From: Leptospiraceae bacterium
GTDB taxonomy: Bacteria; Spirochaetota; Leptospiria; Turneriellales; Turneriellaceae
DNA length: 62,381 nt
Direction: 5' to 3'
Assembly (NCBI GenBank): GCA_025055765.1
Contig: JANWWS010000041.1
Span: 1-62,381, forward strand
Under the pieces are notes generated by a model. That model was given only the letters and a program-made list of their open reading frames with translations, was not told the DNA's origin and did not search any database. A program made the position numbers and the translations under genes. Below, in pieces: positions 1 to 7,878 of this stretch. Position 1 is the first letter of the stretch; each line of letters begins with the position of its first letter.

Positions 1-1
1 T

Positions 2-238
2 GCGTTAGTGCGTTATTTGGATAGTTTTCTTTCTGGGGTAATTCCGTATTGGAGGCTATTCTGGTATGGTATGAAGTTGGTGGTGAGGCACAAGTGTTAT
101 TACTCCACGGTGGTGGGGATCCCCATAGTGGATTTCCATAGCAAGGAGTTGTTTTCACCCCAGGACTATCACCGCAAGCCGCCGGGGGACTTACCGATGT
201 ATTTGCGCTATTATTGGCAACGCCGTTTAAGTAGCTGA
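2..238 (+). CDS. C-terminal part of an unrecognised protein (partial at left edge)
   Basis: The frame is open to the left edge; a GTG at position 8 could be a start, but two sense codons precede it, so this is more likely the tail of a longer gene. The visible 76 or so residues hold a short hydrophobic aromatic stretch (IPYWRLFWYGMKLVV) and then a polar, Tyr- and Pro-rich tail ending at TGA. I do not recognise a family. A membrane-anchored segment is possible from composition only. It precedes the long leader of ppsA and is probably not in the same operon, as 314 bp separate them. Confidence 0.5.
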   Translation, partial: ALVRYLDSFLSGVIPYWRLFWYGMKLVVRHKCYYSTVVGIPIVDFHSKELFSPQDYHRKPPGDLPMYLRYYWQRRLSS

Positions 239-355
239 GTCTTGTTGCCCTGTGGCAAACCCGATATGGACATCGAAGTCAGTTTGTCTTTTGCCGGGAG
301 GTGTATAGCGCTTCTTCGTGCCGTAAATCCGACTTTAGGTTAAGAGCAAATAATT

Positions 356-379
356 GGGATGATTCTCGCGAGAAATCCC
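356..379. repeat. Inverted repeat with perfect 12-bp palindromic core
   Basis: The core TTCTCGCGAGAA (363-374) is a perfect palindrome. It is flanked by GGGAT (356-360) and ATCCC (375-379), which extend the pairing with a two-base bulge. No T-run follows, so it does not resemble an intrinsic terminator. It could be an operator or part of an RNA leader. Function is unknown. Confidence 0.5.
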
Positions 380-487
380 GATAACGATCCTTCTACAGGA
401 AGTTTGTCTAGGTCAGGTTATGGGTCCCGGTAGTGTTTAATTCTCTGGTAAATTCATCAAGGGGTGTTAGACAAATCCATCGTAGGT

Positions 488-511
488 TTGCCCTCGGGGC
501 AATTTCTGTTT
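488..511 (+). terminator. Short hairpin with T-rich tail (terminator or attenuator)
   Basis: TTGCCC (488-493) and GGGCAA (497-502) form a perfect 6-bp stem with a TCG loop, followed by a T-rich run to 511. The stem is short for an efficient terminator. Its position only about 50 bp before ppsA favours an attenuator or the end of an upstream transcript over the stop of the gene ending at 238. Confidence 0.35.
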
Positions 512-522
512 ACATAATGTAA
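510..522. promoter_or_regulatory. Perfect dyad TTACAT-A-ATGTAA before ppsA
   Basis: The 13-bp sequence TTACATAATGTAA has perfect 6-bp arms around a central A. It ends 30 bp before the ppsA start codon. It overlaps a possible -10-like CATAAT. This geometry fits a repressor site for a dimeric regulator, but no regulator is known for it here. Confidence 0.35.
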
Positions 523-552
523 TGGCCTTTAGGCTGTAGCGAGAGGTGTTAG

Positions 553-2958
553 ATGGCTTACCGCTTTATCCGCCGATTTGCAGAGTTAAGGATTGAGGAC
601 GTTCCACTTGTGGGGGGCAAAAATGCTTCCTTGGGTGAAATGTACCGAGAGTTAAAGGAAAAAGGGATAGAGGTCCCTGATGGTTTTGCAGTTACGGCTG
701 AAGCCTATCGTTATTTTTTTAAGAAAACGAGGTTAGACGAAAAAGTTATGGAAATCCTGAAAGGGCTAAATACCCATGATCTACAGAACCTCCAAGAAAG
801 GGGTGCACGAGCTAGAGCTGCCATCCTGAGGGAAGAGCTGCCCTTGGAAATCCGGGAAGAGATCTTGCAAGCCTACCATGAGTTAAGTGCTGGGCTCCCT
901 CAGGGTGTGGATGTTGCCGTGCGGTCTTCTGCTACGGCTGAGGATTTACCCGATGCAAGCTTTGCAGGCCAGCAAGAGACGTATCTAAATGTTCGGGGGG
1001 ATGTAGCCGTGCTCGAGGCCTGCCGCCGGTGTTTTGCATCGGTTTTTACGGATCGAGCTATTTCTTACCGCCATGACAAGGGCTTTGATCATTTCAAAGT
1101 GGCTCTTTCTGTGGGGATTCAGCGGATGGTTCGTTCGGACCTGGCTAGTTCGGGGGTCATGTTTTCCATCGATACAGAGACAGGGTTTCGCGATGTGGTC
1201 CTCATCAATGCAGCTTATGGTCTCGGAGAAAATGTGGTACAGGGAACGATAAATCCTGACGAGTATGTTGTTTTTAAGCCAACCCTCATGCAAGGTTTTC
1301 GGCCAATTTTGCAGAAAAAAATTGGCACTAAGGAGTTTAAACTGGTCTATGACGAGGGTGGGCAGAAAATGGTCAAAAATGTGCCAGTACCCGAGCCTGA
1401 TCGCAAGAAATTTGTCCTGAGTGATGAGGAAATCCTTACCTTGTCGCGTTGGGCTATTATCATTGAGGATCATTACAGTAAAAAACGAAATGTCTATACG
1501 CCTATGGACATGGAATGGGCCAAGGATGGCATTTCCGGGAAGCTGTATATTGTACAAGCTCGGCCTGAGACAGTTCAGTCCCGCAAAGATTATTCCCGCA
1601 TTGAGATTTACACCCTTAGGCAGCGTGGGAAGGTGCTTGTTACGGGTAGGAGTGTGGGAGAGAAGATTGCCACAGGTCCTGTGCGGGTAGTCAAAACGGT
1701 TGCTGGTATCCATGCTGTAAAGGAAGGTGACATCCTTGTGACTGATCGTACCGATCCTGATTGGGAGCCCGCCATGAAGAAGGCGGCCGCCATTGTCACG
1801 AACCGTGGCGGAAGAACCTGCCATGCCGCCATAGTCAGCAGGGAGTTAGGGGTTCCGGCGATTGTGGGTACCATCAACGGAACGGATATTTTGAAGGATG
1901 GTCAAAGGGTAACAGTTTCTTGTGCCGAGGGTGACACGGGGTATGTTTACGAGGGGGAACTTCCCTTCGAAAGAGAAATTCATGATTTCTCAGCTGCGGC
2001 CAGGCCGAAGACAAAAATTATGATGAATATTGGCAATCCTGAGGAGGTATTTCGCCTGGCCCAGATACCCAATGATGGGGTAGGGCTTGCTCGTCTTGAA
2101 TTCATTATTACTAGCTATATAGGCATCCATCCTCTAGCCTTATGTTATTTTGACAAGTTGCCGGATGGACGCCTCAAGGAACGAATTATGTCTCTTACGG
2201 TGGGGTATGAAAACAAAGAGGACTTTTTTGTCGATAACCTAGCGCGGGGTATAGGGATGATTGCGGCTGCCTTCTATCCCAAGGATGTCATTGTGCGCTT
2301 AAGTGATTTTAAGACGAACGAGTATGCCAATTTAATTGGAGGTGAGCTTTACGAGCCCAAGGAAGAAAATCCCATGATTGGTTTTAGGGGAGCCTCTCGT
2401 TATTACCATGAGCGGTATAGGGATGGTTTTGCTTTGGAGTGCCGAGCTCTAAAAAAAGTACGGGATGAGATGGGGCTTACCAATGTTAAAATCATGGTAC
2501 CCTTTTGCCGCACTGTTGAGGAGGGACGCAAGGTAATTGCCGAAATGGAAAAGCATGGGTTAAGAAGGGGGGAAAATGGGCTTGAGATTTATGTCATGTG
2601 TGAAATCCCCGCTAATGTCATTTTAGCGGAGGAATTTGCGCAAATCTTTGATGGATTCTCCATTGGTTCCAACGATCTAACCCAGCTCATTTTAGGCGTG
2701 GATCGGGACAGTGAGATTGTGGCTTCTATTTTTGATGAGCGGAATGCTGCGGTTAAGGCTATGATTGCTGAGGCTATCCGCAAAGTGCGTGCCGCCGGGA
2801 AAAAGATAGGTATTTGTGGTCAGGCTCCCAGTGACTATCCCGAGTTTGCGGCATTCTTGGTGGAGCAGGAAATCCATAGTATCTCTCTAAATCCGGATGT
2901 GGTTTTAAAAACCACGGCTCGTATTATGGATGTGGAGCAGAAGCTTGGTTTAAGGTGA
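553..2958 (+). CDS. ppsA: Phosphoenolpyruvate synthase
   Basis: Converts pyruvate, ATP and water to PEP, AMP and phosphate, the entry reaction of gluconeogenesis in the cytoplasm. The 801-residue length fits the family (about 790). The N-terminal ATP-binding domain opens with LVGGKNASLGEM. The mobile phosphohistidine domain carries GGRTCHAAIVSRE, with the catalytic His near residue 424. The C-terminal PEP/pyruvate TIM barrel shows IGSNDLTQLILGVDRD and GICGQAPSDYPEF. The start is fixed by GAGAGGTG at 541-548. A DUF4236 gene follows after 3 bp. The dyad-rich leader suggests regulation. A PEP synthase suits an organism that builds sugars from fatty-acid or amino-acid carbon, as leptospires do. 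Confidence 0.96.
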   Translation: MAYRFIRRFAELRIEDVPLVGGKNASLGEMYRELKEKGIEVPDGFAVTAEAYRYFFKKTRLDEKVMEILKGLNTHDLQNLQERGARARAAILREELPLEIREEILQAYHELSAGLPQGVDVAVRSSATAEDLPDASFAGQQETYLNVRGDVAVLEACRRCFASVFTDRAISYRHDKGFDHFKVALSVGIQRMVRSDLASSGVMFSIDTETGFRDVVLINAAYGLGENVVQGTINPDEYVVFKPTLMQGFRPILQKKIGTKEFKLVYDEGGQKMVKNVPVPEPDRKKFVLSDEEILTLSRWAIIIEDHYSKKRNVYTPMDMEWAKDGISGKLYIVQARPETVQSRKDYSRIEIYTLRQRGKVLVTGRSVGEKIATGPVRVVKTVAGIHAVKEGDILVTDRTDPDWEPAMKKAAAIVTNRGGRTCHAAIVSRELGVPAIVGTINGTDILKDGQRVTVSCAEGDTGYVYEGELPFEREIHDFSAAARPKTKIMMNIGNPEEVFRLAQIPNDGVGLARLEFIITSYIGIHPLALCYFDKLPDGRLKERIMSLTVGYENKEDFFVDNLARGIGMIAAAFYPKDVIVRLSDFKTNEYANLIGGELYEPKEENPMIGFRGASRYYHERYRDGFALECRALKKVRDEMGLTNVKIMVPFCRTVEEGRKVIAEMEKHGLRRGENGLEIYVMCEIPANVILAEEFAQIFDGFSIGSNDLTQLILGVDRDSEIVASIFDERNAAVKAMIAEAIRKVRAAGKKIGICGQAPSDYPEFAAFLVEQEIHSISLNPDVVLKTTARIMDVEQKLGLR

Positions 2959-2961
2959 GCC

Positions 2962-4071
2962 ATGTGGAGGTTTCGTAGAAGGTTGCGTATTGCTCCAGGT
3001 CTTTATTTAAACTTCAGCACTTCAGGGGTCAGTGCCACTATAGGGCCGCGGGGTTTGAGTATTAACCTCAGTGAGAAGGGAGTGTATTTAAATATGGGCT
3101 TGCCTGGTACAGGAATTTATAGTCGCACGAAAATAGGTCCTACCATTACCAGTGCTTCATCGAGGTCGGCCCCTCAGGAACGTAAGCCCATGACACCTTT
3201 AAAAAGTGCTCCTGTGGGTAGTCTTACTACTATGGAACTTTCGGAGTTAAGGCAGGAGTTTTATCAAGTTTTAAGGGGTAAGTATGAGTTAGAGCAAAGA
3301 TGTCAAAAGGCAAAGAGGGTTTACCGGGCCACTTATGTCTTTGTCGTTTTTGCTAAGTTGATTCTCTTGGGATTCTTGCCAGTTTTTCGCCGTCTTCTTT
3401 TACAAAAGGCCATGCGCTATCATCGACTATGTTTAAAGAGGGATAAACAGATGCTTATCGTTGAGGCTAAGTTGGAGGGGAGTTTCGCCCAGGAATTTGC
3501 CGCTCTTGTGGAGGCCTTTAGTAAACTCACACAGGGAGGGGAAGTTTGGGATGTTGTGGCTCGGGATTTTGTCCCTGCCAATGCAGCATATGATCTTTCC
3601 TTTGGCCAGTGTGAAAGGGTATCTGTAAGGCTTTCCTTTGGTGAATCTAAGTTCCTTAAGATTTTGGATCACCATACTCTTTGTTGGCAAAATGCCAATG
3701 GAGCTACTTTATATTTTTATCCCTTTTTCGTAATTGCTGAGGACCTAAGCGGTATGGATATTGCTTTTATTGATTATAAGAGCTTATTCTTACGGCATGG
3801 CCGAGTTCGCTTTTTAGAAAATAAGCCCCTTCCAGGGTATGTAAAAAGGCTTGGAGAAAGCTATCTTTATGTGCGCCGGGATGGCATGAGAGATATGCGT
3901 TATCGAGAAAATCCCTCTTTTCCAGTAGTGGAATACTACAAGGTGCATTTTGAGACACCAGAGGGATTAAATGAGCTCTATCTATTTGCGAGCTCAAGAG
4001 AAGCTGAGGATTTTTGTTGCCGATTGGAAAAATATATTGAACACTTAAGAAAAATAGGCTTCAGTTTATAA
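2962..4071 (+). CDS. DUF4236 domain membrane-associated protein
   Basis: The N-terminal 55 or so residues match the DUF4236 pattern: a short basic start (MWRFRRRLRIAPG) followed by LNFSTSGVSATIGPRG and a Gly-rich stretch ending GLPGTGIYSRTK. The function of this domain is unknown. A Ser/Pro linker follows, then a predicted helix with a hydrophobic segment near residues 117-138 (VFVVFAKLILLGFLPVF), and a soluble C-terminal half of about 220 residues that I cannot assign. The gene lies 3 bp after ppsA with its ribosome site inside the ppsA end, so the two are probably cotranscribed. Any functional link to PEP synthase is unproven. Confidence 0.75.
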   Translation: MWRFRRRLRIAPGLYLNFSTSGVSATIGPRGLSINLSEKGVYLNMGLPGTGIYSRTKIGPTITSASSRSAPQERKPMTPLKSAPVGSLTTMELSELRQEFYQVLRGKYELEQRCQKAKRVYRATYVFVVFAKLILLGFLPVFRRLLLQKAMRYHRLCLKRDKQMLIVEAKLEGSFAQEFAALVEAFSKLTQGGEVWDVVARDFVPANAAYDLSFGQCERVSVRLSFGESKFLKILDHHTLCWQNANGATLYFYPFFVIAEDLSGMDIAFIDYKSLFLRHGRVRFLENKPLPGYVKRLGESYLYVRRDGMRDMRYRENPSFPVVEYYKVHFETPEGLNELYLFASSREAEDFCCRLEKYIEHLRKIGFSL

Positions 4072-4076
4072 GAAAT

Positions 4077-4748
4077 TTAGCCAAAGTGCGTCTTTACGAA
4101 GTGGCTGTGCATAAGGTGTCGCCCCTTTTGATGTTCTTGGTGAGATAGAATGTTTTTTTTCATTAGTATTTGGTACATCCATGTAGCAAGAAATCTAGCA
4201 TCTTCGGTTGGCGTATAATTTGTTTTGCAAGAGGGGCAGAGAAATCCGCTTTCTACAATATAGGCTTTTGGAAAAAATTCTTTTTTGCCACATACATAAC
4301 AAAAAAGTTCTTTTTCATAAACACCAAGCAGAGTATAAAAACTGAGGTAAAAGTCAGAAACTAAAAAATCCTTCTCGTCAAGAGAAAGCTGTTTCCATGC
4401 CTCTAGGATTTTATGTGACAATGCGAAGACCTCTTTATGAAGTAGATCATGAGTTAAAAGCTTAAGTGGCTCCATCATTTCGCTTAAAAGCACGAGGTCC
4501 TCGTATTGAGGGTTTATACTGTAAGGGCTAAGTACAAGCTTTGACTCACGAGGCACGGCTGTGTCTTGCCTCACATAGCCCAACAAAACTTCCCAAATAG
4601 TTCCTGGCATAAGGTGGAATCTTTCGCGCCGGCGCGATTTGAGTATTCCTGGAAATTTTATTTTCATGGCTCTGCCTTCTTCACTTAAAACCCTGCAAAG
4701 AAGGGATTCATTGGGCAAAGCTTCTTTTGTTATTATGAGAACTTTCAC
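4077..4748 (-). CDS. recO: DNA repair protein RecO
   Basis: RecO works with RecF and RecR to load RecA on SSB-coated single-stranded DNA. The 223-residue product has the GILKSRRR stretch of the N-terminal OB-fold and a C-terminal zinc-ribbon pair, CYVCGK and CPSCK, seen in many RecO proteins. It starts with GTG at 4748 and overlaps the end of ybeY by 41 bp, so translation is probably coupled. The ybeY-recO neighbourhood is common in bacteria and supports the call. The 3' end faces the DUF4236 gene across only 5 bp, with no terminator between them. The N-terminal half is diverged, hence confidence below certainty. Confidence 0.82.
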   Translation of the reverse strand: MKVLIITKEALPNESLLCRVLSEEGRAMKIKFPGILKSRRRERFHLMPGTIWEVLLGYVRQDTAVPRESKLVLSPYSINPQYEDLVLLSEMMEPLKLLTHDLLHKEVFALSHKILEAWKQLSLDEKDFLVSDFYLSFYTLLGVYEKELFCYVCGKKEFFPKAYIVESGFLCPSCKTNYTPTEDARFLATWMYQILMKKNILSHQEHQKGRHLMHSHFVKTHFG

Positions 4749-5253
4749 TTCTAGTGGTTAAGCCTAGGTTACTGCGAAAATTCAGGAGAGCGACAAGTTT
4801 TTCTTCAATTTCGCAGAAAAGCTCTTTTTGTTCAGGAATCTCATGGTCAAGCCCTGCGGCGTGGACAAGGCCGTGTATGCTTAAAAGTAAGAGTTCTTCC
4901 TCCGGTTGGTTATGGTAAAATTTGGCTTGATGGAGGGCTTTGGGATAGCAAATGAAAATATCGGCATAGTGTTGACTCTTCCCGCGCTCGCCGGGAAAAG
5001 TAAGTACATCCGTCACTTCGTTTTGGCCTCGGTAGCGCAAGTTAAGGTGCTTTATTTTACTCTTGCCAGTAAAGATAATGTTTGTCGTTTCCCTTAAAGT
5101 AAAGGGTTGAGCTGACATTCGAGCTAAAATGTCTCGAATGCGTTTTGCAAAGCGAGAGAATTGCTCTTCAAGTTGTTGTGCAAAAAGAGTTGCTTTTCGA
5201 TTTTTGGTTTCGTTATGGAAAAAAAAGGGCATTATGATTGGGCCAGTTTGCAA
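4708..5253 (-). CDS. ybeY: Endoribonuclease YbeY (rRNA maturation)
   Basis: YbeY is a zinc-dependent single-strand endoribonuclease that helps 16S rRNA 3' maturation and ribosome quality control. The signature HGLVHAAGLDHE matches the H-G-x-x-H-x5-H metal site near residues 121-132. Upstream, NLRYRGQNEVTDVLTFP matches the conserved family core. At 181 residues it is slightly longer than usual because of N- and C-terminal extensions. It overlaps the STAS gene upstream by 22 bp and recO downstream by 41 bp. All three genes are probably one transcript. Confidence 0.93.
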   Translation of the reverse strand: MQTGPIIMPFFFHNETKNRKATLFAQQLEEQFSRFAKRIRDILARMSAQPFTLRETTNIIFTGKSKIKHLNLRYRGQNEVTDVLTFPGERGKSQHYADIFICYPKALHQAKFYHNQPEEELLLLSIHGLVHAAGLDHEIPEQKELFCEIEEKLVALLNFRSNLGLTTRSESSHNNKRSFAQ

Positions 5254-5600
5254 GCCGACTCAAGATCTTCAGCAATAGTAAATCTTGAGATAAGGTCCGT
5301 CATCTCAAAAAGATCTTTTACAAAGGGGGTTGGCTTCGTAAGTACAAGTTTTCCTTTGTTTTGATCAATGGTTTTGGCTATGGTGAGAAACAAGGTTATG
5401 CCGCTACTATTCATGTATTCCAATTCCGAGATGTTTAATACCACCCGATAGATTTTATCTGAGAATATACTGCGAATTTTCTGGTTGAGATCAAGTACGT
5501 TGTCTGCTGTAATTTTACCAGAAAAATGGATTACAAGTACACTCTCCTCGCCAGATTTTCTTAGCTCGGTTTTGAGACTCACTAGATTTTCTAGTGGCAT
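5232..5600 (-). CDS. STAS-domain anti-sigma factor antagonist
   Basis: A single-domain STAS protein of 122 residues like SpoIIAA/RsbV. Such proteins bind serine-kinase anti-sigma factors and are switched by phosphorylation. The motif EYMNSSGITLFL places the expected phospho-acceptor serine at residue 65 or 66. No kinase (RsbW/SpoIIAB) or PP2C phosphatase gene is adjacent, so its partners must be elsewhere. It leads the minus operon with ybeY and recO. A second STAS protein occurs at 18332-18661. The physiological output is unknown. Confidence 0.88.
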   Translation of the reverse strand: MPLENLVSLKTELRKSGEESVLVIHFSGKITADNVLDLNQKIRSIFSDKIYRVVLNISELEYMNSSGITLFLTIAKTIDQNKGKLVLTKPTPFVKDLFEMTDLISRFTIAEDLESACKLAQS

Positions 5601-5882
5601 GGCACAGCCTAAACACGGCTTTCAAAAAAACAAGTCTTTTTGTCTCGCTCCTCTTGGAATTTCCCAGCTAAGCCCAGGATTCAGGATTTGTGAAGAGTCT
5701 CCTTCTATGCTTTAAATTGGCTAGGTGTGGATAGCTCGAAGAGGAAAATAGCAGTTTCCCTATTCCATAAACTTTTACTTATCTTCGTTTACCACTTTGG
5801 TCTTGAGTTGGGGCTTTAGTTGACAGTATGGTTTGGCTTTCGTCGTATAGTTTTTGAGAACACCTCCTAAGGTTGGGCGAAC
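5601..5882. other. Divergent intergenic region between STAS and methyltransferase genes
   Basis: A 282-bp gap between divergently transcribed operons, so it should hold promoters for both. No ORF or clear hairpin was found. On the plus strand TTGACA (5820-5825) precedes TATAGT (5846-5851), but the spacer is 20 bp. Overlapping weaker hexamers at 5844-5850 give 18-19 bp. Confidence 0.4.
5820..5851 (+). promoter_or_regulatory. Possible sigma-70-like promoter for the murG operon
   Basis: A perfect -35 hexamer TTGACA at 5820-5825 is followed by TATAGT at 5846-5851, about 32 bp before the methyltransferase ATG. The 20-bp spacer is longer than the usual 16-18. The nearer CGTATA (5844-5849) gives 18 bp but is a weaker match. 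Confidence 0.3.
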
Positions 5883-6710
5883 ATGGTAATGTGTCCTGTA
5901 TGCGATAGCCCCACAAAGGTTGTCGAGGAGCCTTTTTACCGCTGTCCTCGGGATGGACTCCTTGTCTACGCCGAGGGAACGGAGCTAACCTACGAAGATG
6001 ACTATTTTGGCCTCGAGTATAAGAACCAGTATGGAAAAACATACTTAGAAGATAGGGAGGCGATTCTTGCTAGGAATCATTGGCGTCTTAAGGAATTCCA
6101 TACCCGCATTCGCCTTAGTGGGAAAAAGAAACGTCTACTTGAAGTTGGCTGTGCCTATGGGTTCTTTTTGGAAGCAGCGAAAAACTACGGGTACGAGTTA
6201 GAGGGTTGGGAACTTTCCCAAAAGGCAGCCCAATATTGCCAGAATAGAGGTTTTGCAGTAAAGGTGGGGGACTTCTTTGCTCTTTATGAGAATTGGCAAA
6301 AGCAAAAAAGACCACCTTATGATGTTGTGGCTGCTTTTTATACCATTGAGCATTTTCGGTGGCAAAGGCAGTTTTGGAGTGCTGCTGCTCATCTGGTTTC
6401 TCGAGGGGGTTATCTTTTATTATCGCTGCCTTCTTGTTGGGGGCCTTTGTTTTATTTTCACCGAAGAAAATGGTATGAGAATCATCCTCGTGACCATTTT
6501 GTAGACTACAGCCCGCGAAGTTTAGCAAAAATTGGCAAAAGTTTTGGTTTTAAATTATTATTGACAAAGTCAGAGGGGATCCATCCTAACCGGTTTTGGG
6601 GGGGATCATTGCCCTTTCTGCGGTCTTTTTTCCGCAAAATTCAAGAAAAAATCCCTTTTTCTGATACCATCTATGCTGTCCTTAGAAAAGACAGAGATGA
6701 GTCATTTTGA
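5883..6710 (+). CDS. Class I SAM-dependent methyltransferase with N-terminal zinc ribbon
   Basis: The 275-residue product begins with a Cys pair pattern (CPVCDS and later YRCPRDG) typical of a small zinc ribbon. The SAM-binding motif I LLEVGCAYGFFLEAA lies near residues 83-97 and a post-I acidic residue in WELS. The later stretch DVVAAFYTIEHF fits motif II, and GGYLLLSLPS fits a later strand. This architecture resembles methyltransferases of the Methyltransf_11/23 group that act on small molecules or sugars, but the substrate cannot be inferred. It is the first gene of the plus operon that includes murG. It overlaps the next gene by 14 bp. Confidence 0.82.
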   Translation: MVMCPVCDSPTKVVEEPFYRCPRDGLLVYAEGTELTYEDDYFGLEYKNQYGKTYLEDREAILARNHWRLKEFHTRIRLSGKKKRLLEVGCAYGFFLEAAKNYGYELEGWELSQKAAQYCQNRGFAVKVGDFFALYENWQKQKRPPYDVVAAFYTIEHFRWQRQFWSAAAHLVSRGGYLLLSLPSCWGPLFYFHRRKWYENHPRDHFVDYSPRSLAKIGKSFGFKLLLTKSEGIHPNRFWGGSLPFLRSFFRKIQEKIPFSDTIYAVLRKDRDESF

Positions 6711-7878
6711 AAATCTACTTTCTCAAGCCAAGGAGATCTATCATGTCTTGTGGCAGTGGGAACTCCATTTTCATGATTGGATTAACAAAAAGAAAGATAT
6801 TCCCTCATACGTAGAGTCAACCTTTTCTGGGGAAGACTGGAAACGCCAATGTGAGCCCTTCCCGTTAGTATTGCCTTCCCTTAAAGGGAAAACAAAAGAA
6901 GAGCTTTGCCTGGAAAACGGCATAACGATCGTTGTGCGCTATCGTGATGATTTGGAAAACTCGGTATACCTTGAAGGTCGCACAATTAGAGCTAAAGCTA
7001 ATAATCCGGTGGATTATCTTGCTTGTGCTGCTATATTGGCGCGCTATCCCTGGCTGGAGGTGGATATTCCTGTCTATGAGGGTACGAAAGATCCGGGACT
7101 TTTGCCTTATCCCGTAAAACGCTACTTTTTTCGCCGTATTCTACTTGGCCGAAAGCCCTCGGCTGGCTTGCGTTTTCTGGACCAAACAACCTGGCTAGAT
7201 GTTTACATGCCCGAAGTTACGGCGGGAAAGAATCTAAGCCAGAACCGCTACCATGCCTACGATATATACGAGCATCTGCTACGTGCCTGTGATGCCGTAT
7301 TAGAAGCTGATGAGGAGGTTCGTTGGGCTGCCCTTCTGCATGATACGGGTAAAGTTAATACGAGAAAACTTTTGCCCAATGGGGAGGCGAGTTTCCACAA
7401 CCATGAAATGATTTCCGCTCGCCAGACGGTCGACATCATGAAACGCTTAGGTATTCCCCGGGAACTAGGCCAACGCGTGCGTTTTCTTGTGCGCAACCAC
7501 ATGTTTCATTATACGGACGAATGGACAGACCGTGCTGTACGTCGCTTTATGCGTCGGGTAAGTCGGGAAGATTTAAAAAAACTCATTGCTCTGCGCTTAG
7601 CGGACCGCAAAGGCTCAGGCAAAAAAACAGCCTTCCCGCGTGCCTTACAAAAACTTATCTTGCATATCGAGCAAGTAGAAAAAGAAGAGAAACGATTCAA
7701 GGTCAAAGACCTAGCCATAAATGGCTATGATCTAATGAAACTGGGCATGAAGCCGGGACCTGAAATGGGGGCTCTCTTGCGCCGTTTTACGGAAGCAGTT
7801 GCCTCAGGGCTTTTGGCCAATGATCCCGAAATACTTTTAGCACGAGCTCGGGAGGAAATAAGCCGTAAGGCATCGTAA
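6697..7878 (+). CDS. HD-domain protein resembling the C-terminal half of CCA-adding enzymes
   Basis: The central region has the HD metal-binding signature: HAYDIYEHLL, then ALLHDTGK with His-Asp near residue 215, FHNHEMIS, and RNHMF. The C-terminal stretch NGYDLMKLGMKPGPEMG followed by LLANDPEILLARA is what CCA-adding enzymes and poly(A) polymerase-like proteins carry after their HD domain. However, the 190-residue N-terminal part lacks the GG-x-x-RD and acidic DxD motifs of the nucleotidyltransferase head. It may be a phosphohydrolase or a very diverged tRNA enzyme. I chose the ATG at 6697; an ATG at 6673 would overlap the upstream gene by more. The gene overlaps murG by 1 bp. Confidence 0.75.
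   Translation: MSHFENLLSQAKEIYHVLWQWELHFHDWINKKKDIPSYVESTFSGEDWKRQCEPFPLVLPSLKGKTKEELCLENGITIVVRYRDDLENSVYLEGRTIRAKANNPVDYLACAAILARYPWLEVDIPVYEGTKDPGLLPYPVKRYFFRRILLGRKPSAGLRFLDQTTWLDVYMPEVTAGKNLSQNRYHAYDIYEHLLRACDAVLEADEEVRWAALLHDTGKVNTRKLLPNGEASFHNHEMISARQTVDIMKRLGIPRELGQRVRFLVRNHMFHYTDEWTDRAVRRFMRRVSREDLKKLIALRLADRKGSGKKTAFPRALQKLILHIEQVEKEEKRFKVKDLAINGYDLMKLGMKPGPEMGALLRRFTEAVASGLLANDPEILLARAREEISRKAS

Larger units (their letters stand above)
239..552. other. 314-bp non-coding leader upstream of ppsA
   Basis: No convincing gene is seen here; the longest ATG-initiated frame noticed (from 266) has 25 codons and no ribosome site. The stretch holds three separate dyads, listed individually: 356-379, 488-502 and 510-522. 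Together they suggest a regulated promoter and leader for PEP synthase, possibly with an attenuator. No tRNA-like cloverleaf was found. Confidence 0.5.

Noticed and set aside
985-1824. 279-codon open frame on the minus strand inside ppsA
   Set aside because: It lies antisense to a strongly supported ppsA coding region; its product has no domain or ribosome site and is a shadow frame.
6115-6528. 137-codon minus-strand frame inside the methyltransferase gene
   Set aside because: Shadow of the SAM methyltransferase, whose motif I is in the overlapping plus frame.
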